Shown piece by piece: positions 1-7,203 of a stretch of DNA of 12,520 bases. The notes beneath the pieces were generated by a model that was not told the DNA's origin, did not search any database, and was given only the letters and a program-made list of their open reading frames with translations. The position numbers and the translations under genes were made by a program. Positions within the stretch are counted from its first letter, which is position 1; each line of letters opens with the position of its first letter. Origin of the DNA: an uncultured Alphaproteobacteria bacterium (lineage in GTDB: Bacteria > Pseudomonadota > Alphaproteobacteria > RF32 > CAG-239); the NCBI GenBank assembly GCA_944391355.1, contig CALXTG010000142.1:1-12520 (forward strand), written 5' to 3'.

Positions 1-15
1 CAACGATTGCTTCAG

Positions 16-41
16 AAAAAATCAACATCGGTTGATTTTTT
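16..41. terminator. AT-rich perfect hairpin, possible bidirectional terminator
   Basis: An 11-base arm (16-26, six A then TCAAC) is exactly complementary to 31-41 (GTTGA then six T), with a 4-base loop. On the plus strand the right arm ends in six T, and on the minus strand the left arm reads as six T, so it could end transcripts from either side. It probably terminates a plus-strand gene lying left of the window. The stem has few GC pairs, so termination strength is uncertain. Confidence 0.45.
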
Positions 42-56
42 CCTCCCAATTCTTAG

Positions 57-104
57 CCGCACCGGTAAAGTTGTCTTCCTTTCGGGAGCTTTTTTATGGT
101 GCGG
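57..104. other. Possible structured RNA or leader element
   Basis: CCGCACC (57-63) pairs perfectly with GGTGCGG (98-104). The 34-base interior contains a second hairpin, CTTCC (75-79) with GGGAG (84-88) around a TTTC loop, followed by six T. The nested form could be a terminator inside an outer stem, as in attenuators and some riboswitches, or part of a small RNA. I do not recognise the sequence as a known riboswitch class. Nearest downstream plus-strand signal is a ribosome binding site (GGAG, 103-106) and ATG at 113. Confidence 0.3.
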
Positions 105-157
105 AGAAGCCTATGACGTCAAAGATCTTTGATAAGTTGTATTTATAAATAAAAATG

Positions 158-1006
158 CTATAAAAAATTTTTTAATACTTTTTGTACTTCTAACACGAAG
201 GATGATCGTTCTTTTCTTTTTTCTAAATGGTAACCGGTATTGCTTAAGAATTGATAATCTGCTGCCGATAGGCTTATTGAATTGTTAGATATTTTATTAT
301 ACTCATTAATAATGTTTCGGGAAAATTTTCCTTCTATGCGATATAAATGGAAAAAATCGGTTATAGAAGGATTTATACCAGCTTCCCCGAAATCAATAAA
401 ACCTGACAGTTTATTATTTTCATTAACTATGATATTTTCTGTATGTAAATCATTGTGACATAGAACTAAATTATTTGTAGGAATATCGGTTTTAAAATTA
501 TCTAAATTTAATGTATTGTTGGAGCAGTCAAGTATATGTCGCTTAGCTATTTCATAGTCAAAATCTGCTGATATTGTTTTGTTTTCATTACGACAGGTTT
601 TGTTATATTCCTTATTTATTGTATCAAATTTATCTGTCGGGATAGAGTGAATGGCAAATAATAATTCAGCGATGTCTTTGGCTAAACATTTTTTTTCATT
701 AATTGTTAAAGTGTGAAATACTTTATTCAGTAAATTTCCTTTTATTTGTTTGTGATAGCTGCATTGTCCCGTAAAAACAATGGAGGGGATTTTATCTTTA
801 AATTTAGGAAAAATATTATTTTGTATTATCTGAGAAATGTCCGCTTCTCGTTTTTGTTCGACTAAGAATTTATCTTGGGTGGGAATACGGATAATTATCT
901 CCCCGGTAAGATAGGCTTGGGAGCGACTGCCGCCATATAATAAGACGGCATTTTGCGTTTCAAACGGTAAATTATATTTATCTAAGCAAATATCAGCTTT
1001 TTCCAT
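158..1006 (-). CDS. APH/choline-kinase-fold phosphotransferase (kinase A of a tandem pair)
   Basis: A 282-residue protein of the aminoglycoside phosphotransferase (APH) superfamily, which transfers the ATP gamma-phosphate to a small-molecule hydroxyl. Seen: a nucleotide-loop-like segment near residues 24-41 (GGSRSQAY, then IIIRIP), the Brenner motif HNDLHTEN at 184-191 with catalytic D186 and N191, and the metal-binding IDFGEAG at 204-210 with D205. The layout between the lobes (a KxIxG segment, then a DIAELLFAIH helix at 111-120) recalls bacterial APH(2'')-like enzymes, but the substrate cannot be read from sequence. No signal peptide, so cytoplasmic. The start ATG directly abuts the stop of the upstream paralogue, with AGAGGA inside that gene's end as ribosome binding site, so the two are probably translationally coupled. 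It is much more AT-rich than mgtE and the downstream operon, which suggests horizontal acquisition. Family confident; a resistance role is only a possibility. Confidence 0.85.
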   Translation of the reverse strand: MEKADICLDKYNLPFETQNAVLLYGGSRSQAYLTGEIIIRIPTQDKFLVEQKREADISQIIQNNIFPKFKDKIPSIVFTGQCSYHKQIKGNLLNKVFHTLTINEKKCLAKDIAELLFAIHSIPTDKFDTINKEYNKTCRNENKTISADFDYEIAKRHILDCSNNTLNLDNFKTDIPTNNLVLCHNDLHTENIIVNENNKLSGFIDFGEAGINPSITDFFHLYRIEGKFSRNIINEYNKISNNSISLSAADYQFLSNTGYHLEKRKERSSFVLEVQKVLKNFL

Positions 1007-1924
1007 TTAGTCCTCTAGAAACCATTTTAATAATTTTAAGAAATACGGACTCGGTGCTTCTTTGGTTTTCGATAAACCAAAGCCGATGTAAGAAAGTATT
1101 GTATAATCAAGTTGTATTTGTTCGATTTTGTTGTCGGCTATTGCATTATATTTTTCTAGAACATTAACAGCTAGCCTGCGTTTCATTTTATAAAGCGGGA
1201 TAAAATCTAGATATTTGGGTATGACCATAGCATTTGCAAAATCAATAATACCTTCTAAGACATCATCTTTGTTTAAATTTAGTAACAAATTACTGCCGCT
1301 TAAGTCATTATGGCACAATGCGTGAGTATTATTAAAGTTTTTGATTTTATAGGAGTCTAAATCGATTTGATTATTACTATATTTTAATAGAGCTTGTCTT
1401 ATGATAGGATAATCAAAATCATTTTTTTCAGTAACATTCCAATTATCTATTGTTTCATTTGCTGGAGGGATATTTAGTTTTGTATAATCAATTGAGTGTA
1501 ATAGAACAAAAAATTCGGCAATATTTTTTGTTAATTTATTTAATTGTGCGGCGGAAAGAGTGCGAATATTTATAACTTCACTTGTATTTTCACGATTATC
1601 ACAAATTTTACCGTTAAATTTTGCAGTTATAGAAAAAGGGTAAGAGCTATCAATTAGTTCAATTTTATGAATTTTTTGAATATATTTATCAGGTAGAAAT
1701 GGATAAATTGCATCAATAATTTGTTTTTCTCTTTGCATGGACTGCCAAATTATTTCTGCTTTAGGAAATCGCACAACATAGTCATTTACGCTAAAAGCAT
1801 AGGATTTTGAACCTCCAATTAATTTTTTAATTTCTCCGACACCACCTACTTTATTTGCAGAACTTAAAATTTGCTTTATAAATGTTTTGTTATTGATTGT
1901 TTCTTCTGTAAGGTAGCTATGCAT
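1007..1924 (-). CDS. APH/choline-kinase-fold phosphotransferase (kinase B of a tandem pair)
   Basis: A 305-residue cytoplasmic kinase-like protein of the APH superfamily, first gene of the minus-strand pair. Seen: an IGGSKSYAF nucleotide-loop-like segment at 36-44, VVRFPK at 50-55 (strand carrying the usual ATP-contacting basic residue region), HNDLSGSN at 205-212 with catalytic D207 and N212, and IDFANA at 227-232 with metal ligand D228. The usual DFG glycine is alanine here, which occurs in other APH-family members. It aligns with its neighbour in several places: DFDY near 169-172, SNNxxxLD near 183-190, CHNDL, and the C-terminal run LY...EKYN.I..N.I...DY..LS..G. The two are therefore diverged tandem paralogues. 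AAAGGA lies about 8 bases before the ATG. No catalytic residue is visibly lost. Substrate unknown. Confidence 0.85.
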   Translation of the reverse strand: MHSYLTEETINNKTFIKQILSSANKVGGVGEIKKLIGGSKSYAFSVNDYVVRFPKAEIIWQSMQREKQIIDAIYPFLPDKYIQKIHKIELIDSSYPFSITAKFNGKICDNRENTSEVINIRTLSAAQLNKLTKNIAEFFVLLHSIDYTKLNIPPANETIDNWNVTEKNDFDYPIIRQALLKYSNNQIDLDSYKIKNFNNTHALCHNDLSGSNLLLNLNKDDVLEGIIDFANAMVIPKYLDFIPLYKMKRRLAVNVLEKYNAIADNKIEQIQLDYTILSYIGFGLSKTKEAPSPYFLKLLKWFLED

Positions 1925-2161
1925 TATTTCATTCCTTTGTGTAATCTATCATTTTATTGATGTTATAAAAATAAATTTTGATTTTCAAATATATTGTGCC
2001 ATAAATATACCGAGCGAAGAAGATTTCTTTGAAAAAGGAGTTTTTGTTTCGCAGTTTTAATTTCGGTTTCTGTGCATATTTTTATTTTTAGCTTTTGGAT
2101 AAGGTGATAAAAGGTTAAAAAACAAGCAGGTTTTATTTGTTGTAACAGAGAGGAGAGAAAG
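1925..2161. promoter_or_regulatory. Divergent intergenic region between the kinase pair and mgtE
   Basis: This 237-base AT-rich stretch separates divergently transcribed genes and must carry both promoters unless they lie further away. For the minus strand, a TTGAAA-like -35 (complement of 1983-1988) and a TATAAC-like -10 (complement of 1962-1967) can be drawn, but the spacing of 15 bases is short. For mgtE I see no promoter I trust. A strong ribosome binding site (GAGGAG, 2150-2155) lies 6 bases before the mgtE GTG. I see no coding sequence. Confidence 0.3.
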
Positions 2162-3583
2162 GTGAAAAAAAAGATAAAAAAACATAGATCCCTGCCTCAT
2201 CTCAAAAAACATCAGAAAAAAGAGCAGCATATGCAGCCGGTTTTGGGCTTGGGGCCGAAAATGGTAAATTCGGTCATTATCGCCTTGGAGGAAGGCGATG
2301 ATATTCATATTCGCAAAATTGTTGAGGGATTGGACGAGTATGACCTTGCCAAACTTATTGAAGCTCTGACTTTACCGCAGCGGCGTCAGCTGGTTGAAAT
2401 TCTCGGCGATAAAATCAATCCGGAAGTTTTTCCCGAATTAAACGATGTTGTTCAGGAACAGGTTATGGACAGTCTGGACGAAGACCAGATTGTGCATATC
2501 GTTAACGAACTTGATTCCGATGAAGCGGTTGAACTGCTTGAACATTTGGATGATGACGAGCAGCGGACGATTATTTCCCAGTTGGATCCCGAATTAAAGT
2601 CTCAGGTTACGTCATCGCTGTCTTATCCCGAAGATTCCGCCGGCCGTATCATGGCCCGTGATTTTGTCAGCATGCCTGATGACTGGACGGTTAAGGAAGC
2701 AAAAGAGTATTTGTTGAAGGGGCAGAATCTGCCCGAAGATTTTTATGATATTTTTCTGACTGATTCACAGTATCTGCCGACCGGTGAAATCGCGTTGGAT
2801 AAGTTGGTTCGGGCTAAACCGGATCAAAGGCTTCGCGATATAATGGACGGAGAAATCACGCCGGTCGATGTCTACACGGATCAGGAAGAAGTGGCGCATA
2901 TGTTCCGGGAATACGGCTGGATGTCGGCAATGGTCGTGGATAATAACGGGCGTCTGGTCGGGGTAATTACGATTGATGATGTTGTCCATGTTATTCATGA
3001 AGAAGCGTCTGAGGATATTATGTATCTTTCCGGTGCCGATGAGGGCGATGTTTATAAGTCGGTCGGAGAAATTTTTAAATCACGCTGGATTTGGCTGTTT
3101 ACCAATCTGTTTGCAACATTTATCGCCGCTTCGGTGGTGCAGGGGTTCCAGACGATTATCGCCCAGGTTTCGACTCTGGCGGTATTAATGCCGATTGTGG
3201 CCTCAATGGGCGGCACGACGGGAAATCAGACTTTGGCGGTTGTCGTGCGGGCGCTGGCGACCAAGGAGCTGACGTCACGGAATACGCTGCGCATGATTTT
3301 TAAGGAATTTTGCGTCGGATTAATGAACGGGGTGATTTTTGCCGGTTTAGTGGCTTTGGTAACACATTTGTGGTTTCCCGAACAAATGAAGCTCAGCCTG
3401 ATTATCGGGATTGCCATGCTGACTAATCTGACACTGGCCAGTCTGGCGGGGATATTGATTCCTCTGACTTTAAATAAGTTAAAGGTTGATCCGGCGGTTT
3501 CTTCGGGAGTTTTTCTGATTGCCATTACCGATTCGGGCGGATTTTTTGTTTTTCTCGGCCTGGCCAAGCTTCTTCTTTTCTAA
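2162..3583 (+). CDS. mgtE: Magnesium transporter MgtE
   Basis: A 473-residue Mg2+-selective channel/transporter of the inner membrane, full length for the family. Domains in order: a Lys/His-rich start (1-23); the superhelical MgtE N domain rich in acidic LxxLDxD-type helices (about 40-150); a CBS pair (about 155-285, first repeat from SAGRIMARDFV, second with LRDIMDG and VVDNNGRLVGVITIDDVV), which in known MgtE senses cytosolic Mg2+ and gates the pore; a connecting helix (about 290-308); and five membrane helices (about 309-473). Pore-region signatures visible are MPIVASMGGTTGNQ (343-356) and the acidic TM5 residue D457 in AITDSGGFF, equivalent to the ion-selecting Asp of characterised MgtE. 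The start is GTG, chosen for the GAGGAG ribosome binding site 6 bases upstream; the next in-frame ATG is codon 24 and would remove only the basic tail. No intrinsic terminator is obvious after the gene. Confidence 0.95.
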   Translation: MKKKIKKHRSLPHLKKHQKKEQHMQPVLGLGPKMVNSVIIALEEGDDIHIRKIVEGLDEYDLAKLIEALTLPQRRQLVEILGDKINPEVFPELNDVVQEQVMDSLDEDQIVHIVNELDSDEAVELLEHLDDDEQRTIISQLDPELKSQVTSSLSYPEDSAGRIMARDFVSMPDDWTVKEAKEYLLKGQNLPEDFYDIFLTDSQYLPTGEIALDKLVRAKPDQRLRDIMDGEITPVDVYTDQEEVAHMFREYGWMSAMVVDNNGRLVGVITIDDVVHVIHEEASEDIMYLSGADEGDVYKSVGEIFKSRWIWLFTNLFATFIAASVVQGFQTIIAQVSTLAVLMPIVASMGGTTGNQTLAVVVRALATKELTSRNTLRMIFKEFCVGLMNGVIFAGLVALVTHLWFPEQMKLSLIIGIAMLTNLTLASLAGILIPLTLNKLKVDPAVSSGVFLIAITDSGGFFVFLGLAKLLLF

Positions 3584-3603
3584 AAGATTATGCATATATG
3601 TAA

Positions 3604-3671
3604 TATAATGCTTTTTATATGCGAATTTTTGCTTATAATAAGGCATAAGTTATATTGTTTATTTTACGGAG
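3604..3671 (+). promoter_or_regulatory. Candidate promoter and ribosome binding site of the lspA-mutL operon
   Basis: The 91-base gap after mgtE holds a perfect TATAAT at 3634-3639 and a second TATAAT at 3604-3609. Neither has a good -35 at 17 bases, so the call rests on the -10 matches and position alone. CGGAG at 3667-3671 is the only ribosome binding site. It lies 3 bases before the ATG at 3675 and 9 bases before an in-frame GTG at 3681. Confidence 0.35.
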
Positions 3672-3674
3672 ACT

Positions 3675-4154
3675 ATGTACGTGCTTTGGGGATTAGGAAT
3701 TGCCGCCGCGGTTTTGCTGCTTGATCAGGCCAGCAAATATTGGATATTGAATGATGTTCTGGCCGAAAAAAGTTTTATTATCTACACTTCTTTTTTTAAT
3801 TTGGTCAAGGCCTGGAATACCGGCGTCAGTTTCTCGATGTTCAATGACTGGGGCTGGGTCGGAATTTTGGTCTTGTCGCTGTTGGCGCTGACAATTGTCG
3901 GTTTTTTGTTTAACTGGCTGCGCCATGAGAAAAACCGCTATATGCAGGCGGCTCTGGGCATGATTATCGGCGGGGCGCTCGGAAATGTCATTGACCGTGT
4001 CCGGCTCGGCGCCGTATTTGATTTTTTGGACTTTCATATCGGTGTTCATCATTGGCCGGCGTTTAATGTCGCGGACAGTTTTATCTGTATCGGCGCCGTG
4101 ATGATTATTGTTTACAGTATCGCTGTTAAAACGGAGAAGGAAGAGAAAAAATGA
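3675..4154 (+). CDS. lspA: Lipoprotein signal peptidase (signal peptidase II)
   Basis: A 159-residue inner-membrane aspartic protease that removes the signal peptide from diacylglyceryl-modified prolipoproteins just before the lipobox cysteine. Seen: four hydrophobic segments (about 3-16, 61-81, 90-105, 135-152), the N-terminal DQASK (17-21), the FN...WNTGVSFS block (41-54), GGALGNVIDR with catalytic D107, and FNVADSFI with catalytic D134. Length is typical. First gene of the operon: its TGA overlaps the next gene's ATG (ATGA, 4151-4154), and that next gene encodes a lipoprotein, a likely substrate. Start uncertain: ATG 3675 has a cramped 3-base spacing to CGGAG, while the in-frame GTG at 3681 (codon 3) has a better 9 bases; the difference is two residues. 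Confidence 0.96.
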   Translation: MYVLWGLGIAAAVLLLDQASKYWILNDVLAEKSFIIYTSFFNLVKAWNTGVSFSMFNDWGWVGILVLSLLALTIVGFLFNWLRHEKNRYMQAALGMIIGGALGNVIDRVRLGAVFDFLDFHIGVHHWPAFNVADSFICIGAVMIIVYSIAVKTEKEEKK

Positions 4155-4471
4155 TGAAGAAAATTGCTTTTGCCTTATTATTTGCCGGAGCAGTGTGCAG
4201 TCTGAGCGCCTGCAGCCGCGAAAGTAAAGAAAAGTGGGGACTGGTGCGCAATGCGCCCAATGAATTTATGGTCGCTGCCCGGGCGCCTTTGTCGCTGCCG
4301 CCGGAATATGACCTGCGGCCGGTTGCCGAAATTCAGCCGGTTGATATTGAGGTTAAAACCGAAGGCCTGACGCCGGGAGAAAAGGTATTGATGGAAAAAA
4401 TCAATATTGAAGAAAACCGTGATGATATTAAAGAAGTCATCAATGCCGAGTTAAAGCAGATAAATGAATAA
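4151..4471 (+). CDS. DUF3035-type outer-membrane lipoprotein, BamF-like
   Basis: A 106-residue predicted lipoprotein. Seen: a signal peptide with a basic start (MMKK), a hydrophobic core, and a lipobox LSAC with the lipidated Cys at 21. The next residues are SR rather than the inner-membrane retention Asp of the E. coli rule, so outer membrane is likely. The mature start contains NAPNEFMVAARAPLSLPPEYDLRP (about 34-57), the signature I recall for DUF3035, a family found beside lspA in alphaproteobacteria and in places annotated as the BAM accessory subunit BamF. That BAM role is from memory and is not shown by the sequence. The C-terminal half is acidic and charged, without recognisable domain, and the protein seems short for the family. 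Overlaps lspA by 4 bases and the next gene by 8. Two consecutive ATGs (4151, 4154) are possible starts; AAGGAAGAG (4137-4145) serves either. Confidence 0.8.
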   Translation: MMKKIAFALLFAGAVCSLSACSRESKEKWGLVRNAPNEFMVAARAPLSLPPEYDLRPVAEIQPVDIEVKTEGLTPGEKVLMEKINIEENRDDIKEVINAELKQINE

Positions 4472-5789
4472 ATTACGGTTGGCGGCAGCCCTGTTTTTTC
4501 TGCTTTGCAGTCCGGCAGAGGCTAAATTATTTGATATTGATGATTTTTATCTGGATAACGGTCTGCGCGTTTTGGTGATTCCCAATCATAAGGCGCCGAT
4601 TGTCAAGCATATGGTCTGGTATAATGCCGGGAGTATGGATGAACAGCCCGGGAAGGGCGGGGCAGCTCATCTGCTGGAACATCTGATGTTTCGCGGTACC
4701 GAGGAAATTCCGGGTAACCGCCTGAATGAGATATTGGAACAAAACGGGGCGGAAAGCAATGCCTTTACCGCGCAGGATTTTACCGCCTATCATCAGCTGC
4801 TTGATATCAGCCGCTTGGAACTGGCAATGTATCTGGAAGCGGATCGGATGCAGAATCTGCAAATTCTGCCCGAACATTTTGCTTTGGAAAGAGATATTGT
4901 TTTTCAGGAGCGTCAGCAGGTTGTGGAAAATAATCCGGCCGCCTATTTTAATGAGGCGGTTCGGCGGGTTTTGTGGCAGGATCATCCTTACGGACGGCCG
5001 ATTACGGGTATGCCCGAAGAAATAAGCGGGCTGCGGCAGGAAGATGCCGAAGATTTTTATCGCCGTTATTATGCGCCGGCGAATGCCGTTTTAGTATTGT
5101 CGGGAGACATTGACGGTTCAACGGCCAGACAGCTGGCAACAAAATATTATGGGAAAGTCAAAGCCCGGCCGAGCGGAGAAAGAAAAAAATTCCCCGAATT
5201 GAAAACAGATTTTAAATCGCGCGTGGAGATGAAACTGCAGGGGATTGCCGCGCCGCGTCTGAGTCTGAATTTTGCCGTCGCATCGGCGGGAACGGATAAA
5301 GACGATATTTATAAACTGGCAGTTTTGGCAAAATATTTGGGCGGCGGCGAGGTTTCTGCTCTTTATAAGGATCTGGTGCTCAAACAGAAGGCAGCATTGG
5401 CGGTCAGCGCTGTTTATGATGAAGCTTCCCGCAGTTACGGTACTTTTTCGATTAATGCGGTTCCGGCTGCCGGAGTCAGCGCTCAACAGCTGGAAGAACA
5501 GTTGCGCCGAGCCATAGCGGAAGCCGTGAAAAATTTTGATGAAAGCAAACTTGAGAAAATAAAACGGCGTATGCGTGCGGGTCTGGTTTATCTGCAGGAT
5601 AATCCGGCCGATGCGGCTTATATTGCCGGAAGTTTGGCAACGGTCGGCCTGAGTAAGGCGGAGATTGAAAATTATGACGCCGGTATTGAAAAAGTGACGG
5701 TCGGCGGCGTAAAGGCCGCCGCGGCAGAAATGCTGCAGCATGCCCCGCAGGTAACCGGTATTCTTGAACCGTTGGGAGGTCGTAAATAA
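4464..5789 (+). CDS. M16 family zinc metallopeptidase, catalytic (HxxEH) subunit
   Basis: A 441-residue secreted M16B (PqqL/mitochondrial-processing-peptidase-like) zinc protease. Seen: an N-terminal signal peptide, likely cut after SPAEA (about residue 20); the inverted zinc motif HLLEH at 69-73 (H69 and H73 ligands, E72 base); the third ligand E149 in FQERQ, 77 residues after E72 as in processing peptidases; and a DNP-like segment (VVENNPAAYF) that follows it in the family. An M16 C-terminal half runs from about 180 with PxNAVLVLSGD and ends near 440. Expected in the periplasm, degrading or trimming peptides. Its start lies within the end of the lipoprotein gene and has only a weak ribosome binding site, so coupled translation is likely. 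Its stop overlaps the next ATG by one base (TAATG). The neighbouring paralogue lacks the zinc site, so I infer an active/inactive heteromer. Substrate unknown. Confidence 0.93.
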   Translation: MNKLRLAAALFFLLCSPAEAKLFDIDDFYLDNGLRVLVIPNHKAPIVKHMVWYNAGSMDEQPGKGGAAHLLEHLMFRGTEEIPGNRLNEILEQNGAESNAFTAQDFTAYHQLLDISRLELAMYLEADRMQNLQILPEHFALERDIVFQERQQVVENNPAAYFNEAVRRVLWQDHPYGRPITGMPEEISGLRQEDAEDFYRRYYAPANAVLVLSGDIDGSTARQLATKYYGKVKARPSGERKKFPELKTDFKSRVEMKLQGIAAPRLSLNFAVASAGTDKDDIYKLAVLAKYLGGGEVSALYKDLVLKQKAALAVSAVYDEASRSYGTFSINAVPAAGVSAQQLEEQLRRAIAEAVKNFDESKLEKIKRRMRAGLVYLQDNPADAAYIAGSLATVGLSKAEIENYDAGIEKVTVGGVKAAAAEMLQHAPQVTGILEPLGGRK

Positions 5790-7192
5790 TGCGCCGCAGA
5801 ATTTATCATAAGAAAAAAACGGATTACAGCCTGATTCTATGGTTGCTGCTGATTGCGTCGGTTATTTCCGGCGCGGTCTATCTTTATCGGCAGCAAGGGT
5901 TTAACCCGCAGAAACTGGTTGATAATTCGGTGCTGCAGGGGCGTCGGTTCGGCGGAGAAGTAAAGGAAGTCGCTGCTTTGGACGGAAAGTTGAAGGCTTA
6001 TCTGCTTGAGGATAAGACGAATCCGATTATCAGTGTCGATTTTATATTTAAAGGCGCCGGAGCGGCGGCGGATCCGTCCGGTAAAGAAGGGCTGGCCAAG
6101 TTTACGGCGGCGATGTTAAAAGACGGCGCCGGAAATTATACCGCCCAACAGTTTAAAGAAGAATTGGAAGATTATGCCATCGGTCTCAGTTTTTCGGCTG
6201 GCAGCGATGATTTTGGCGGACGGCTGGTGACGACTAAAGAAAATGCCGCCAAAGCTTATGAACTTTTGAAGCTGGTTCTGCAAAAACCGCGTTTTGACGA
6301 TAAGGATATGCAGAGAACCAAATCAGAGTTCAGACTGGCCCGGCAGAAACAGACGGAACATCCGGCATCGGAGCTGAGCCTGGTTTTTAATGAAGAATTG
6401 TACGGAATTCATTCTTACGGGCGTAATCCTTTGGGAAATGCGGCCGCGGTTGACGGTTTTAAAGCAGATGATCTGCGGCAGATGATGGCGAATCGTCTGG
6501 CGCAGAGCAATTTGATCATTGGCGTTGCCGGAGATATTAATGCCGAAGAGTTAAAGCAGGTTTTGCTTCAGGTCTTCGGTGAGCTTCCGGAAAAAGCCCG
6601 GGTTAATTTTGTGCGCGATGCCGAAGTGAATTTTGATAACCGCAGCCGCAATATTGACCGGAAAACGGGACAGACGATTTCATTGTCGGCTTCCCGCGGG
6701 ACATCTCGCAGTTCAGCCGATTTTTACCCGTTGTATGTGGCCAATTATATATATGGCGGCGCGGGGTTGAATTCGCGGCTTGCTCAGGCTGTCAGGGAAA
6801 AAGAGGGGCTGGTTTACAGCATTTCCAGCGGTTTGGGTATGCAGGACAAGTCAAATTTGGTTGTCGGCAGTTTTTCAACCACGCCGGAGAATTTTGCCGC
6901 CGTCAGCAAGCTGGTTGCTGCCGAAAGGCAAAAATTTGCTGCCGAGGGCGCCAGCCAGGCTGAGCTGCAGCAGGCCAAAGATTATCTGATTGCCTCGTAT
7001 AACCTGCGATTTGCCGCGATTGACGATATTTCGCAGATGCTGGTGATGATGCAAAAAGATAATCTCGGAGCGGATTTTTTACGGAAACGCAATGATTATA
7101 TAGAATCTGTCAGCCTTGAGGAAGTCAACAAGGCGGCCGCGACTTATTTCGCTGATGAAACGGTCACGGTTAACATCGGAAATTTCAAGTAA
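5789..7192 (+). CDS. M16 family peptidase-like protein, non-catalytic subunit, membrane-anchored
   Basis: A 467-residue M16 homologue that has lost its zinc site. Seen: a strongly basic start (MRRRIYHKKK), then one hydrophobic helix at about 13-33, which could be a signal anchor or uncleaved leader; the M16 N-terminal fold; and, where HxxEH should be, GLAKFTAAML (101-110), with K104, A107 and A108 in place of His, Glu and His. The C-terminal half keeps the R/Y motif of M16 regulatory subunits, VREKEGLVYS with R336 and Y343, which helps substrate binding in heterodimeric M16 proteases. GGAGLNSRLAQ precedes it. This matches alpha-MPP-like partners and paired M16B genes in other proteobacteria. 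GGGAGG (5774-5779) sits 9 bases before the ATG inside the upstream gene. Most likely the partner of the preceding HxxEH protein, facing the periplasm. Catalytic loss is seen; complex formation is inferred. Confidence 0.9.
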   Translation: MRRRIYHKKKTDYSLILWLLLIASVISGAVYLYRQQGFNPQKLVDNSVLQGRRFGGEVKEVAALDGKLKAYLLEDKTNPIISVDFIFKGAGAAADPSGKEGLAKFTAAMLKDGAGNYTAQQFKEELEDYAIGLSFSAGSDDFGGRLVTTKENAAKAYELLKLVLQKPRFDDKDMQRTKSEFRLARQKQTEHPASELSLVFNEELYGIHSYGRNPLGNAAAVDGFKADDLRQMMANRLAQSNLIIGVAGDINAEELKQVLLQVFGELPEKARVNFVRDAEVNFDNRSRNIDRKTGQTISLSASRGTSRSSADFYPLYVANYIYGGAGLNSRLAQAVREKEGLVYSISSGLGMQDKSNLVVGSFSTTPENFAAVSKLVAAERQKFAAEGASQAELQQAKDYLIASYNLRFAAIDDISQMLVMMQKDNLGADFLRKRNDYIESVSLEEVNKAAATYFADETVTVNIGNFK

Positions 7193-7203
7193 GGAGTGGA
7201 AAG

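Noticed and set aside
1..28. Minus-strand gene beginning at the complement of 26-28 with a GGGAGG site upstream
   Set aside because: The spacing of 13 bases is long, only nine codons are visible, and the same bases form a perfect hairpin better explained as a terminator.
96..116. Six-codon frame starting at ATG 96 as a leader peptide
   Set aside because: It has GGGAG at fair spacing but no regulatory codon run, and its binding site is buried in the inner hairpin; too short to support.
3592..3622. Inverted repeat GCATATA / TATATGC after mgtE as terminator
   Set aside because: Only 7 weak pairs with a 17-base loop and no T tract after the right arm.
5118..5741. 207-codon open frame on the minus strand inside the M16 gene
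   Set aside because: It lies opposite a well-supported peptidase gene, has no ribosome binding site I trust and no recognisable motif; other long antisense frames over mgtE, pgi and mutL are rejected for the same reason.
5789..7192. Active zinc protease call for the second M16 gene
   Set aside because: The HxxEH motif is absent at the aligned position and no alternative HxxEH or HExxH occurs elsewhere in the protein.
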